Positions 1 through 14,100 of a stretch of DNA of 64,000 bases are shown here, one piece after another. The notes below the pieces were generated by a model. The model was not told the origin of the DNA and did not search any database. It saw only the letters and a program-made list of their open reading frames with translations. The DNA lies in assembly GCA_911728455.2 (NCBI GenBank), contig OU452231.1:12617838-12681837 (forward strand). Reading direction: 5' to 3'. The DNA is from Marthasterias glacialis (Eukaryota > Echinodermata > Asteroidea > Forcipulatida > Asteriidae). The position numbers and the translations under genes were made by a program. Positions within the stretch are counted from its first letter, which is position 1. Each line of letters begins with the position of its first letter.

Positions 1-59
1 TGCGGAATTCTGCGCTTACGCCCTGCCACGGCCCATAGGAGTATGCGCTTTACAGGGCG

Positions 60-275
60 CCGTGGTAACCAGTGCCATGAAATTGGGCCTTGGTGGTTTC
101 AAAGCGTGGGTTCAGTCGTGACACCTGTTTCCTTGAGCAAGACTCTTAACCATAACCCTTCAGATGGGACATTAAGTCCTGTGTTCTGGGTAATGCACAG
201 ACAAGAACCAAGAACCAACTCATCGTATAGAGAAGAGGTCCACCCCTGTGTTTCCGGCATGGTCTGGCAATAATA
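60..275 (+). repeat. Degraded tRNA-derived SINE, family A
   Basis: It shares the diagnostic TCGTGACAC...TCCTTGAGCAAGAC block and the later GGGTAATGCACA and AGAGAAGAGGTCCACCCC blocks with the better copies at 6530 and 17325. The tRNA head is largely lost. Confidence 0.5.
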
Positions 276-280
276 TGTCA

Positions 281-3200
281 CACCTCACCCTGTACTAATT
301 TTGATTCAGATTAATTCTGACCTGGGTCGTTTCTGACTTGGGACAATTAGAATGCACACTGTTTAATTCACAACACAAGTTCATTTGATTGAGCCACTTT
401 TGACTAAAATCTTGACTGCACATCTTCAAATTACAGTTTTTTCTAATTATGCATTTTGGGATTCAGACCAGGGTCTGAAGAGGTGAAAGGCAGGGAAAGA
501 AACCACAGAGCTAAACTGATCCCTAAATTTTTACAAACTGCATTTTTTTTTTAAAGAAGATTTCATCGATTCCTATCATTTCTCAGTATAAATAGCTGAT
601 TGCAAACTGCGTGACCATCAAAATAATCTGTGGTAAAATTGATATCAAAATGGGGGTAATGGCCAAATGGTTCAACCCTGGCAGCTAAAATGTTAGCCTT
701 TGAGACAGACTCTGCTGGAGTCGAAACGTGAGGCCATCAGCAATTTGTTTTTTGCCTCTTTCAATAAATACACCAAAATAAACAATCTGTGGAAAGATGT
801 CACCAAATTGGGTTGTCCCGATTTCTGTTGTTGAGGGAAACACCAAATATTTCAATGTTTTTGTCAGTTATAATTTTGGCGCATATTCTGTTTTTATTCT
901 CTTTGTGGAATAAACATATATTTTGAAGAAGAAAAAAATTGCTACCCCTTTAATATCTTGTCCCAATCACTCTGAGTCTGACAACCAGACAACCAGACAA
1001 CCAGACTGAACCGAGGGCATGATAAACATAGTGCTCTTGAAGTACACAGTTCTACAGCGTTCATAGCCACCGACCTACAGCCTCTTCACTTAATTTGGGT
1101 CGACTAAATCAATATAAACGAAGGTGTGGATGTATTGTTTGCATTGGGTCCGGTATGGAGATTATATTCTGTATGGCCATGGGAACACTCAAGAAACATG
1201 ATGTACGTTTTTTTTTATAGTGCCTGATTTAAAAAAAAAGTCAATCAATATTATCGAGAAGAGCAGAGTCTGTTAAATTCATGCAGTCGTTTGGTTTGAA
1301 TTTTGATAAATTATATTTAGTGCTGTTGTTTCTGTTCCATAATGTATCTGTGGTGTAAATTTATCAATATTGATTGCACATGATAACATAATTATGCCAA
1401 TTTGGCATAAATTTATTAAGATCCTGGAGTGCTTTTTGCTGTGCAGCTGTTCTGATTATTTAATTTTGCAGTAAATTATGTTTTAAAGCAGGGATGGTAT
1501 GGAAAAATTCAAAATATGTCTCTGTGAAATTCTATGGTTGCTTTTTATTTTTAAGGAGAAAATGAAATAATTTAGTGTATAGCATGTTGTGTTGTGTTGG
1601 TCTTATCTCAGCAGCTGTTGAAATTGAGTGGAAAAATACAAACTTTTACAAATTACAAATGTTGAAATTATTGGTAGTAGTAACAAATTTATAAATTATA
1701 CCTTGCCAGCGGAAAATCATTCTGAAAAAAAAAAGCAGTAAAATTTCTGATCCCTGTTTTTTAAATAACAGGTGTGGGTTTTCACTGGTGAAAAAAAAAA
1801 CACCAGAAATGTATCTTTAAAAAATCAATATCTTTTATTGCAGATCAGTCTGAGGGGCAAAATGTCAATTGTCAGAGGTTGAATGCACGGAAAGCAATAC
1901 TTGAACAAAAAATCCTCTCTGAGCTCTGTGCAAAATAGGCGCTAAATTAACGGCTCACAAATTTCCCAAGGTATTTATTTTTTTTTACTGCAGCTTTTTC
2001 ATCCTGCAGCCACTCACCGCTTGTAGTGATATGAATAATTCAATTGGAAATATCTAAGAGATATTTAGGGCTCTCTTCCATCTGTACGAAAAACCGCCAG
2101 GTATTCTCCGGGTAGATGTAGATTTTTACTTTTCAAGATGATTTTTTTTTTTTATTTCAGCACAAGTCGAAGAAAACACATATATTTTTTTCTTTTTGTC
2201 GCGGGGGACGGGCAGCAAGATATTGGCAAGAAATCTGACTTGTATCAAGGAGTAACTCTATACTTGCGAGCCTCATGCCTCTAATATCTCCATTGCCTCC
2301 CCCTTTTGTGCAGTGGCCATTATGTAGTTTAAGTTCTTTTGTGGCGCTGCAATCCCCCGGTGCCATATAGCCATTCCTTATACCCTAGCGTGGCGTTGTA
2401 TGACATATCTATGGAGGGATGTATTGCGTGCCAACCTACTTGGCGTTATTGCATATTGACTACGCTTTTCTCCTCCCACTCTGTGTGTTTTTTTCGTTGG
2501 GTTGATCTCAGTATGCAATTATCTGCGGCCCCTTGCCGTGCTGTACGCTGTCCTGTCATTATGTGATACCTTGACAAGTATTACTTATCTGTGTATTTGA
2601 ATTCTCCCTCCCTCTCTCTCTCTTCGTTTTATAATGAGATCTCTCTGTCAATCAGTAACATCTGCCGCCCCAGTGCCTCGTTAAGAGATGATGACTAATT
2701 AAAATACATTTGCATAAAGGGTCTCGGAGCGGTTTCCAGCATGAATATCATTTATTTGACTCAAAAGATTGAACAGATGGAATAAAACCGATTTGGATAA
2801 AATAGTCTTTGTGATAACCGACATGTTGACCATTGGATGGTCTTGAGAGAAAGTGTTTTATCTCTGAGCAGAATTTTTTGGAAGCTTCTTGAGTAGGGAA
2901 GAATTTACCCAGTTGTTTCAATCAATATTTAACAAATTAATATTCGTGAATAATAAGCTTGGTGAATGCACTTAACCCTAATTCCCTTGAGTGTTTTACT
3001 AGGATCCTTCCTGACTCGAACTAAATCCAATACCATATGGTAACTCATCGCCCAAACTGTTGGACTTCGATTGTGGTGGTCTGCCATGCCCCATGTAAAG
3101 CATGATCAGCTTAATACAATAATGAAACAGAATCACACAAAAAAACCAAGCAGTTTGATTTCAAAAGGTTAAGGAAAAATTACTTACAGATGAGTAATCT

Positions 3201-3948
3201 ATAAGAACATATGCCCTAAATACAAGTTTATTCTTAAAATGTATTATTAAATCTTAAGATCGGCATACAAAATTATGGAAGTATTAAAATGTATTAAAAG
3301 CAGGAAATTTAATGAAAACAATTCATTAAGCGTGATAAAAAGAACATGTTGAAACCATTTACAACTGCATAGGAATAATTGAAACGGCAGCAAGAGACAA
3401 ATGCGCAGTCCTGTCAAATGATAAAAGGACGAAAAAGCCTTTTCCAAAAAAGCAGGAAATTTAATAGAAAACCTCTAAGTAGAACAGCTGGAGAAAAAAT
3501 AGCTGTTGAAAAAGAGAACTGTACAAAATAAGTAAGTGGCCTCAAATAATAGGAACATTATCTTGCCAGTTGCTGATGCATTGTATGTTGAAGAGATGTA
3601 GGGTTGTACTCTGTTGTGTACAATATTGTTTGTGCATCATCATTCTGCATTGGTTATGCTCCGCTGATTGCATCCTGCGTAATACAGCTCTTGATACATG
3701 ATGCATCTCATTTGAATAAATTAGGCTGGCGATCACCATGGATGGCTCTGTCGAATCTAATTAAATATGTACCGCCATATAAGCTATGTAATATGTGCAT
3801 CTTGTAACAATGTGTCATTTGTATGACCTTTTAACATGTAGCCGTCTGACCTGATTGTTCATTAACCGTATATTAAACCTTCCTGTTTCCATTCTTATTT
3901 TTCTTCTTGTCGAGTAATAAACCGCTATGAAAACTGACTAGGAAAATT
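281..3948. other. Upstream or first-intron DNA of complexin, no gene seen
   Basis: AT-rich, with poly-A/T runs and a (CAACCAGA)3 stretch at 977-1005. A piece at about 693-785 (GACTCTGCTGGAGTCGAAAC) looks repeat-derived. No exon with splice sites was recognised, although the complexin first exon could be here. Confidence 0.5.
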
Positions 3949-4358
3949 GAATTCAATTTTTGGGTGAACAAAGAAAAATCGTCTGGAACGGGATTTGAAG
4001 CTGCGACCTCTGGATTAATGTGCCAGCACTCTAGCAACTGAGCTATCTAGACCGATGATGGCCGTCTCTGTATTTTGTCATATCTTGTTTGGGGTGCCAG
4101 TTAAGCTATACAACCTGAAACTGCCATATAGCCAGGGATCACACCCAAGTTTACGATACAACCTGGGAAGGCGGCAGTACAGGGATCACCTTAAGGCGAC
4201 CCGGATGCGACTGTTTACTTATTGACAAAATAGGGAGACTGTACGCCATCAAAGGGCTAGACAGCTCAGTTGGTAGAGCACCGGCTTGTTAATCCGGAGG
4301 TCGCTGGTTCAGATCCTGTTCTCATCAATTTTTCTTTGCTTACCCAAAAATTGAAAAA
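3949..4358. repeat. Palindromic element with tRNA-like arms
   Basis: Two arms of about 105-130 bases are inverted copies (3949-4080 and about 4223-4358). Read outward, each contains a tRNA-like sequence. The right arm has an A-box (AGCTCAGTTGGTAGAGC), a GTT-centred anticodon-like loop and a B-box (GGTTCAGATCC). The left arm is the reverse (GGGATTTGAAGCTGCGACC, CAACTGAGCTATC). Stem pairing is imperfect, so neither is a functional tRNA gene. Outside the tRNA part both arms carry AATTTTTGGGTGAACAAAG-like ends. About 140 bases of unrelated sequence lie between. Confidence 0.7.
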
Positions 4359-4427
4359 CTTTTTGTTTAATTGACATTTTCTAACACACTTAACTTTAAC
4401 ATTTCTGATGTAAGTATCAGAAAGCTC

Positions 4428-4602
4428 CGGCCTGATAATTCGTTCTTATAAGGGCAAGGTAATTTTTCCTTGTTAAAGGGCACCTCAATGAAGGGAATTT
4501 AAATTTCTACTGGAATATTTCAAGGGGCAACAAGGCAATGATTGACTAGGGGCATGAAGGCAATTGCCTCCTTGCATATCAGGCATGGAAGCTTAATTGG
4601 TA
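4428..4602. repeat. Dispersed repeat GGCAATTGCCTCC (copy 1)
   Basis: CGGCCTGATAA at the left and ATATCAGGCATG at the right are inverted ends; inside are AAGGGCACCT, TTTCTACTGGAATATTTCAA and GGCAATTGCCTCC. Same family at 47555-47640 (partial) and 60751-60928. Confidence 0.6.
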
Positions 4603-5029
4603 TAACATCCATCTGAAGTAGAAATCATGCTCATAGTTGTGTTGACAATTAACAAAAGTACTGAAGTTTTATATTGCTAAATTGTGATAAAAATATTGCC
4701 TCCCAGTTAAGCAAGTAAACATGATTTAATGGTATTTAAAATATTTTTTTTGAAGATAACAATTTGGGGTGAAAACAATTTAGTGGAAGAATGGTTTAGA
4801 TTTTTCAGGACGCCTCTCATTTTTAAAGAAAAACTCAACATTTATGAATTAACAATATTACAACATTTATTACAGTTTAGAAACTGCTTAAAATAAATAT
4901 GAACAACGAAGTATCTAGAAATCAGTACAGTACTTACCTAAATGGTAAAACATAAGTTTATAAGAAAGGATAGATTCCAAGTTATCGCAAAAAATAAACG
5001 TTTCTTGATTGTTTCTTATTTTACTGAAG

Positions 5030-5190
5030 GCGAGCTCGGTAACCTTGGAGGTAAAGAAATGACTGAGGAAGAAGCAGAACAAGCTCGTCTGATTGAGGAG
5101 CAGCGGATGGAACAAGAAAATGAACGCAAACAGAGACATGACAAAATGGAGGCAGAGAGAGAGGTAGAAAGACAAAGAATACGAGAAAAG
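5030..5190 (+). CDS. cplx: Complexin exon: accessory and central helix
   Basis: The acceptor CTGAAG precedes GCGAGCTCGG and the donor GTGAGC follows GAGAAAAG. The exon enters in phase 1 and leaves in phase 0. It encodes ELGNLGGKEM, then the charged accessory helix, then the central helix up to its conserved Lys. An open frame extends upstream to an ATG at 4942, but that stretch is AT-rich, unlike complexin, and sits before a good acceptor, so it is read as intron. Confidence 0.92.
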
Positions 5191-8100
5191 GTGAGCACAA
5201 TGGCGGCAAATTGACAGGTTCACTCTATTAAGCTGCTTCCGAATCAAGCAACTTTGGCCGTCGGCTGCAGCAACAATGTTGAAGAATAAGATGTCCAGCG
5301 TTTCTGTGATAGCCACTCCTGAAGCTATCAATTAGACGTAGTATTATAACCAAAGATTAGAGAGCGCCGAATGCCCAAGATGGGGAACTCTGGCTGAAAT
5401 GTGAAATCCTACTGCACGCCATTTCAGCAAGTACATGTTACTCTATTGATCCAACAACAGATCAGTGCAGATCAGTGTGGACAATGATCATTGCTATCAA
5501 TGGGAAACAAAACATTCACTTGCTGAAATGGCTCCCATGCGTATTTCACGTTCCAACAATAGATAAAGCTCCAGTTCCCCATCTTGTGCCTTTGGCGCTC
5601 TATAATCTTTCAATATAACCAGAGGGCGAGCTGCAATCCGTTGGCCCCATCTGTACGATCTACGTGCAATATGTTTATTTTATCAATTTAATGATAACAC
5701 AATGTTTTTTGGGTTTGTCGTCGTGATTTTGTGGAAGTGAGTTCCAAATCCAAGATGGACTCTAAAATGGCCACCATCTTGTTAGGTAACAAAATGGTCC
5801 CAGAATTCCATGTTACGCCTATAACTAATTGCCTGCTACTTTTTGTGTTCAGTGAATAATTGCTGTAGGAAACTACTAACCAAGCTACCATTTTAAGCAT
5901 CCAATTTCATCTCTGTTTACTATAAAAGTAAGGCAACAAGCATTGAAAGAAAATTGAAGTACCATACATAACTGATGGATGGCCCTTTGCACTGCCATCA
6001 CACAGGGCCTACTGTCTACCCATGGTTCTCCATTTTGGGAGTCAAACTGCATACGTAAAGAGATGGTACGCATCTAACAGCACATGTGTCGCCTAAAATG
6101 CGCCACGCACAGTGAGACATGGGGAAATTGACTCCAAAAATGGTGCAACCAAACAGTGATGATATTGAAGTTCTGTTTGCTCCTGGACTTATTACTGTAT
6201 CCAGCTAATTTAGTTATTTCTCTGTCACCATTGGGACCTTCTTTGTGGCTCAGCTTATCAAAAGTGACAAATCTACACTTACAGTTAGCAAAAAAAATCT
6301 GTATTTCTCAATTAAGTTTTGAGGAATCTGTGTAAACCAATAATGCTTAGTATCATGATGTACGCATGATACTAAGCGTTCTTCGCTTATACAGTGAGCA
6401 CAGAAATTTGGCGCTAACCACATATGGGGAGAATGGTGACTATAAAGGCAGAATGTTGCTGTTGAAATTTAGGCTTGGCAATGTGCATCTGGGCTCAAAT
6501 TCATGGCACTGGTTACTGAAGAATTCTGCACCTACATCCCGGCGGATAAGAACACCGGACTCAGGCTCTTGTGTTCCTGCAGAGTGTGGGTTCGAGTCCC
6601 GGTCGTGACACTTGTGTCCTTAAGCAAGACACTTTGCCATTATTGTTGCATCCTTTGGATGATACCTAAAGATGTAGGTCCCGTGTGTTGTGTAATGCAC
6701 GTAAAAGAACCCAGTGCGCTTATTGCAAAGAGAAGGGGTTTGCCCCAGTGTTCCTGGTTTGATGGGCTGCAGATTGCGCCATAGCACGTTGTAAACCTTT
6801 ACATGGTGCTATGTAAAGGAACAGGTCTCATACTTCAAAACGTAACACCACATACCTTGCAGGAAATGATACTGAGTGCTTTGAGACGCCCATGGGGTGT
6901 GAACTGCATATTAAACAATCACATGCTTTACTGGATGCCGTAAGCAGAGAATTCTGTGGCAAACGGCATCATGAAATTGAGGGCAGACCTTTTAAATAGC
7001 GTGTTTTTATCACCTCTGTGTTTCAGTATGGCTTGAAGAAAAAGACACTAGAGAAGGAGGAGGTTGCTGAGCCTGACGATTTAGGGCGTATCTCCAGGAA
7101 GAAGAAGACTCCAGCTGAGATGCAGGCGGCCATGGCAGGAGGCGAGGAGGAAGAAGAGCAAGGTGTGCTATCAGGCTTATGCTGTTGCTTTGATTTCATT
7201 TAGCTTTTGTAGTCAATCCATTAATAAAGTGTGCAAAATTAAGGGATTGCCAAACTATCCAGCCAAATTTCACATGTTGAATCATTCATTTCTACAGCAT
7301 TTAAGCAAGTATTACAGAATAATATGTGACGCTATCACCAAAATCAGGCAGTTCCCGGAAATAACGAAATGGCGGTTAAAGTGAACTTAGACAACTAAAA
7401 TGTCAGCCATGTTATCTATGTGATGTAATGTCTTAAACATTTAACGACTTAGTATTTTTATTGTGTATGCTTTGTCTTGTTGTTCTTGTTTTTTAATTAT
7501 GATGACGAATAAATAATATCAGCTATTTGATGAGCAAAAAAACAAAAAACAAACTATGAGTTTTGGCAGGAAGTGCCTGGTTTTGGCATGGCGCATTACA
7601 GTGTACATGTATGCCAAGGTGAAGGCTGCAGTGAAAAATATTGAAAACGTAAAAGAACAGAGAGCTCGACCAGATCATCTGTTCAGCATTTCTTGTAGGG
7701 AAGTGAATTTGTATTACCATCTATAAAGAGACATTTATACCAGTTTTGTACTTTGTCTTAATTTTGCACACTGTAGTACCCTTGTTATAGCTTCCATTGA
7801 TCTTACTCATGAAAGAGGTTCAATTTTACATACTTGCTCAGCAGAAGGAAACTACTCTAAGCAGACAAAAGCAGTAAGCAGAAAAACCTGAGATATACAT
7901 CACAGAATTTTGTGTACATTTTTAGCTGGTTGTCTGGTTAAACCGTGATAGATTGCTTTTATACGCTTTTAGAACAAACATTTGTAAATTTTGAAAATTT
8001 GTAAACAAAAACGAACATTTGATGGGAATAAAAGTGTGAGGACTTACCGTGGCTGAACGTAATACAGCCATGTAGTCAAAAGTATGGCTTTAAAACTTGC

Positions 8101-11100
8101 CAAGCAAAAAGAAACTGGGGACCAGTCTCAAAGAATTGTAGATAAATTGTGTGGCATTTTGGCTTATGACACACTTTACCAAACTTGTGGCATTTCACTT
8201 GTTGTGTAGGTCATTAATCTGCAAGGGCAATATTCTTCTTTTTTTAACCCCATATTATTACCACTCCCCCGCCTGGTCATTATTTATGACTAAAGACCGG
8301 GTTATGAGTCTCTTATTCCCTAAATAGACCAACTCTTCATGAACGAGATCAATGCAATGAGTGAATTGTAGATTTTAGAACTGCAATGTCCCACTTGCTG
8401 GTCATTATTTATGACTAAAGACCAGACCATGAGTCTCTTATTCCTTAAATGGACCAGTTCTTCATGAACGAGATCAATGCAACAAGCAAATTCTAGATTT
8501 TATAACTTAATAATGACTTGCATGGTGAACTACTTATCATCATATGTAACAAGTGAAAGTATGTCTTGTGCATGAACTTTCCAGAGCACTTCATAATTTC
8601 TTTTTAAGACAAGGAACGTCACCCAAACTTTCACCGAAAGTTGGTTTATATTTCTTGTCACTTGAACTGGAGTAACCCAATTTGTAATGGGGTTTTTATG
8701 AACTCCGAGGCTGGTAATTGCTGTTCTTAAAAAAGACGCACACAGTCACAAAACAAAAGTACTAACAAACCGGTTATTTGTGAACCGTTTTGGGCAAGTC
8801 CAACAAAGGGTTTCATTTTGGTCATATAAGTAATGCTCCTAGTGAATGTTGTTTTTGTTTTTTTAAATCATAACCATCCCAAGGACTAATGGCATTAAAA
8901 TTTCATAGATGTTAAAATTAATATTTTTTTTTTACCCATATGAATAAAACATTAATATTCTTTATCCCCGATGCAAGTTTAACATCTATTAAATGGTACC
9001 CACTGCTAAAATATAGGATTCGAACTGCCCCTAGCTACTGGTCTAGTTGGTAAGACATTTGTTCTAGAGTGGCAAAGGTCAAGGGTTCGAATCCCACCCG
9101 AGGAGTATGCCTGTGAATTTCTTTTACAGGACTCGGGGGGAAAGTACCGAGTATACAGTGCTTAACACACATCGGTATATGCATAAAAACAAAAATAATA
9201 GCATATAAATTGTTGTGGGTATTTTATTCTTGCGGATGCCCAACATTAGAATTTAAAAAAAAATCACTGAAATCATTGACTGTCTTAGTGACCTTTTTTA
9301 GAGGGTTCATCTTTTTTAAATGTTCCATACATAGCATGCACAACTTCTTGGACTTACCCATTTGTCTTGGACTTGCCCGTTTGCCTGAGCTGTGTGTGTG
9401 CCTTGTGAATGCAGTTGTTACTAACAATTTCCAACCCCATTAGTGGTGAAAATAACACATTTGGTGCTGTTCAACCAACACACCAATAATCACTCCTGCT
9501 ATGGACAGATTGTACTTTGCTGTTCGGTCAATTCAGTCTTATCTTCATTTACTTTCTTATTTTTGAGGATATTGTTGATATTGCAGGGGAAAAACTTGTT
9601 TGGTTTTTACTGAAATCCGTTAATTTATTGAGAGTTATTGTTTTTACAGTTACAGTGAGCGATTGAGCCACAGTTTTGCTCTAATTATTGTATTGTCTGA
9701 TATAGTATTTATAGAAAAGTTAGTTGCGATACATGTAAATATACTTTTTATTCTTTGCATACAGCTCAAAATTGTTACTTTCAACCAAAGCAAGGTTTTA
9801 TTTATTTCATGACAATTTTGTCACTTAGATGTACTGTACATGTATTCAAGCCCAGTCACATAGAACTGAGGCGTTTAAATAATGACATTTTCAAGGAAAA
9901 CCACAGACAATTTCCCCTTGTGTTATCCTTATTTCCCTGTTTTTTTTAATTTAAAAAAAAAAAATTAATTTCAAGTGAAAGTTCATAGATTTGTTAAAAA
10001 TGCAGTATCAGTGAGTAACAAGGAATTTGAATTTACATCAAATAGATTCAAACTAGACTTGTAAAATAAATCATTGCAAGGCGTTCAAAATTTTACACCA
10101 GGAAGGCTAAGGGAATATACTACATGTCTTGCTACAGCAGCGGGAAAAAAATCTAATCAAAAATCTACAATAACTAGATACAGATTGCATAAAAAAATCC
10201 CGATCACCGTATGACTTTTTTTTCCTGGGAATCTGCAATTCACGTTTTCGGATTTGGAGGTCAGAGTAAATGATGTTGTCTCTGAATTTAATACAAATGG
10301 CTACAGGCTGGATATATAAAACATCATGTGCAAGTGTATGGTAGATTGTACCGTGCCGTGGATAATATTATTTCAAAGAAACAGTAGGGCGTTACGGGAG
10401 TATCAGTGACTGAATTCTCCACAACTGAATAAAGACTACCAGACTAGTGCTCAATTTCGAAGAGCTGCTTAAGCATAAAAAGCAGCTGGACCCAAAGCAT
10501 TTTGTTTATCAGAATAAGGTTACCAGCTAAAATAGCATTCCACATGTACCGTCTATGACTGGTTTCCTGCTAATTTTTGCTTAGCAGAAAATTGTTAAGC
10601 AAAATTGTTGTCTGATTAAAGTTGGGCTTAGACCACTACAATTTGCTGAGCACAAAAAAAATCTGTTATTAGGGTGAATTGGTTACCAGCCAAAAATGCG
10701 TGGCACGATCGCAGTGCTGTGTTCATATTCCATGCGTTTGAGTTGTTATACACATTCACAGCGATGGTAACCGAACGCGTTTCAGCACAGCCGAGGCATG
10801 CCGAGGGTACACTATTTTGTGCTCCACAGACAACAGCAATGGCGGCGAAGTACCGGTTCACTGGTTTATTGCCATGCTCAATTCTCACAGGGTTAAATTA
10901 CATTCTTGGATCGGAAACATTAATGTATCAGGATATGGTCTGTAAAATGGCCACTCTAAGTTACGGCACTCGCCTTGGGCATGTCTCGTGATATGATTTA
11001 CATCTGCACATTGTGAATGTCATTATATGAGAATAGCTGATTCACATTCTAGGTTGAGGGAACATATGTAAGTGTCGGCGCAGTGGCCCAGGGAGGAAGC

Positions 11101-14100
11101 CTGCTATGTGGTTTGTTACAGGAGCATTATGCAGGACAGGGAGTACGTTATTGATTTATTACAGGTTCATTTCTGTCCAGCTCCGCTCATCTCACACTGA
11201 AAGGGATTTTATAAAATTGGTTTGGGAAAGCCTTCAGTCATTCCAGTCACAGTCATTTATTTTTATTAAGATATATTTTCAAGAAATATTTTCCTCCTAA
11301 ATGTAATATTGTTCAAAGGTGCGTCATTAGTGAGTTACATTATTAACATTGCTCTTGTCTGAAATTTTTCTTTTTTTAAATGCAGATTTTCTGCTCTCAT
11401 TTTATGGTAAGGCAAGTGATGCATTTATGTTACCTGAGCCTGGGCCTAATTTAATGAAGCTGTTAAGTACATAAAATTGCTTAGCACAGAAAAAAAATTG
11501 CTTACCTGAAACAGTTTACCTGCCAAAACACAATTTAATGTATGTAGTTTGTGACTGGTTCCCTGCAAAGTTTTGCTCAGCAGAACAAAAATTGCTAAGC
11601 ACCATTTTCTGTGGCGTGTCGTGGCCGAGTGGTTAGTGCGTCGGACTCAAGCTCTGGTGGCTGAGTCATTGGAGTGTGGGTTCGAGTCCCAGTCATGACA
11701 CTTGTGTCCTTGAGCAAGGCACTAACCGTAATTGCTTTGTAAAAATTGGGGAGGTAGAGCCTTCTGCTCTACCAGCCAGGCTTCTGATAGATGATACCCA
11801 AGCCTACATCCTTACAAACTGTAAAGGGGGTTACCCTGTTTCAGCCCCAGGAGTAGGTGGCAACGGCCCCTGGAAAAAACAGTTGATTTGTAGCCCACAC
11901 CTCGAGTGGCTTACTGGTCTTGTGTGTCTGGCGACTTCCATAAAAAAAATTTTTTTTTTTTAAATTAACAGTTTTGTGAAGTTAGGTCCGTCCTAGGACA
12001 GGAGGAATGAGTTTCCAGTGTACACAATTGGTAATGATCTGAAAAGTGCTGGCTGGTTACCGGTTTTCTGCTGAGCAAGATTTTAATGTGCTGAGCAAAT
12101 TCATGTGCCGACCATCTTTTTGAAATGGAGTGGCTTTGTGATATTGGCCGCTGGTCCCATATGTTTGAAACTGAGGCAGACATTCATCATCAGCACCGGA
12201 ATCCCACTGGACGTTGCATTCATGCAGGAAGATAGATGCCATTAAAATTTCAGTAGATGCCAACAGTGCCCTCCATCACCCGATTATAAAAAGCTAATTT
12301 TGTTCCCTGGAATAGGGTGCAATAAATATTTACAGGTTTTTTTCTGCTTGTCACACTTCTTATGACGTGTAATGTTTGAAGTTCCAGGTAACGATTTCAC
12401 CTTGAATGCATCTTGGAAATCGTTCCAGATAACTCTGTCTGTTTTTTTAATTCAAAGAAACACCAAAGGTTTTACAAAAGAATTAATTCAACAATGGTTA
12501 AAAAAAAACATTTCTATAAACATCCAGTTCAAACACTGTTTTTGTTTCAATGTTTTTTTTAAGTTCTTGTATTTATCTACGTATTTAAACTAAAGTAGCA
12601 CATTTTTTTCCATAGCAATCGTAATGTTATTGTTAAAAAAGTCATTTTGAAGAAGCTGTGAGTCCTTAAAAACGAAAGATTATGTATACATTGAAACTTG
12701 AGGTTGATATCATTTTCGGTTTGCACTGTTAAACACCATGTGTTTAACTATAGTTTCTTTTTCTAAGTAGAATCTAGTTCTGATAAGAACTGGTCTTGCT
12801 TATAGTTCTGAAAGAACTCATCCTGCTAATTTTTATCTACTGGCACGGAGCAGTAGATTAGTAGACTGAGGGGACTTCTTTGTAACTATCGTCACTATCC
12901 CCCAGATGGTCTCAACATTTCAACTAGCCTGCTTCTAATCATGATTATCATGAGACTGACGAGGTTTTGAGATGCAGGGCCCAATCTCAAGTAGCTAAGT
13001 ACAACAGAATTATGATTACCAGGATAAGGTTACCAGCCAAAACACCATGTCAAACTGTTAAACAATATTTTCTGCTTATGCAGGACTGAGAAAATTGGGC
13101 TCTTGGTGCAATTTTATAGAGCTGCTTAAGCACAAAAAGTAGCTAAGCTCAACAAAACTATGATCACTAGAACAAGGTTACCAACCAAAATACAATGCCA
13201 CGTGAGCTATCTGTGACTGGTATCCTGCTGGTTTTTGCTTAGCAGAACATTGATAAGCAATATTTTCTACTTAAAAAGCTCTAAGAAATTGGGCTCTGGT
13301 CTTTATAGGCAGAGTTTAGGATCCTGTGATCTGAGTAGAGCTTCTGAGTTGTGGTTGTCAATCGGCTGGGCTCGAGAATGTTCCTTCACTTTTTTGTAGT
13401 TCGTCAAAGACGCACACAGTATTGAGTTCCATCAATCCATATTATTTGTCAGAATAACTGACGATAGAACTGCGATTAGATTACAGGTCCCCACATCAAA
13501 TTGACTTTATTGAGAGAAATTTTATACATTTGCATAAATTATAGCGCAATACAATCATTTAAAAACATTTAGAATAACTCATGAATCTTTTAAAGGCACA
13601 TATAGGGCCTAAGGATTTGTGGAATGTTTAAGTGTTTTGATTGAACAACTCACAAATATGCCATTTCAAGACCAAGTGTTGTCAAGCATGAATGAGCGGT
13701 CACAAAACGCATTATTTGATTGGCTGCAAAGTCGGTCTACCAAATATTGAACAGAATTCGTATCAGGCAGTTAAAGTCCAGAGATGGCAGCAAGTCATTT
13801 TTTGCAAGTCAAAATCACAAGTCATTTTTTACAAGTTCAAGTCAAGTCACAAGTCATTTTTTGCAAGTCCAAGTCAAGTCCCAAATCACAAAAATAGTCT
13901 GACTTGCAAGTATCATGAACTGCATTGTTTACCAACAAAACCATGTAAAACATTCTCATGTAAACACACAATTTTTGCATCACTTTGGGCCACAAAAAGC
14001 CAACAAACTTGAAAACATAATTCCACAGCTTATCGGTTATAAATACATGTATGAGATCATACATCCTGACTGAAGTAGTTCATACCCGTTGAATCCAATC

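Noticed and set aside
693..785. Hammerhead ribozyme of a Penelope-like element (GAGTCGAAAC)
   Set aside because: The GAAAC-like part is present but the required CUGANGA core is not, so only a repeat-like fragment can be claimed.
4254..4322. Functional tRNA-Asn (GTT)
   Set aside because: The anticodon and T stems contain mismatches and the acceptor stem does not pair; the sequence is an arm of an inverted repeat.
4942..5029. ATG-initiated extension upstream of the complexin exon
   Set aside because: The frame is AT-driven, basic and unlike any complexin N-terminus, and a good acceptor with phase 1 entry lies at 5029. It is better read as intron.
9030..9102. Functional tRNA gene
   Set aside because: It has A- and B-boxes but no acceptor stem, and it is followed by a SINE body and A-rich tail.
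11676..11963. 95-codon open frame
   Set aside because: It is read through a family B SINE; the same frame appears in the copy at 59104.
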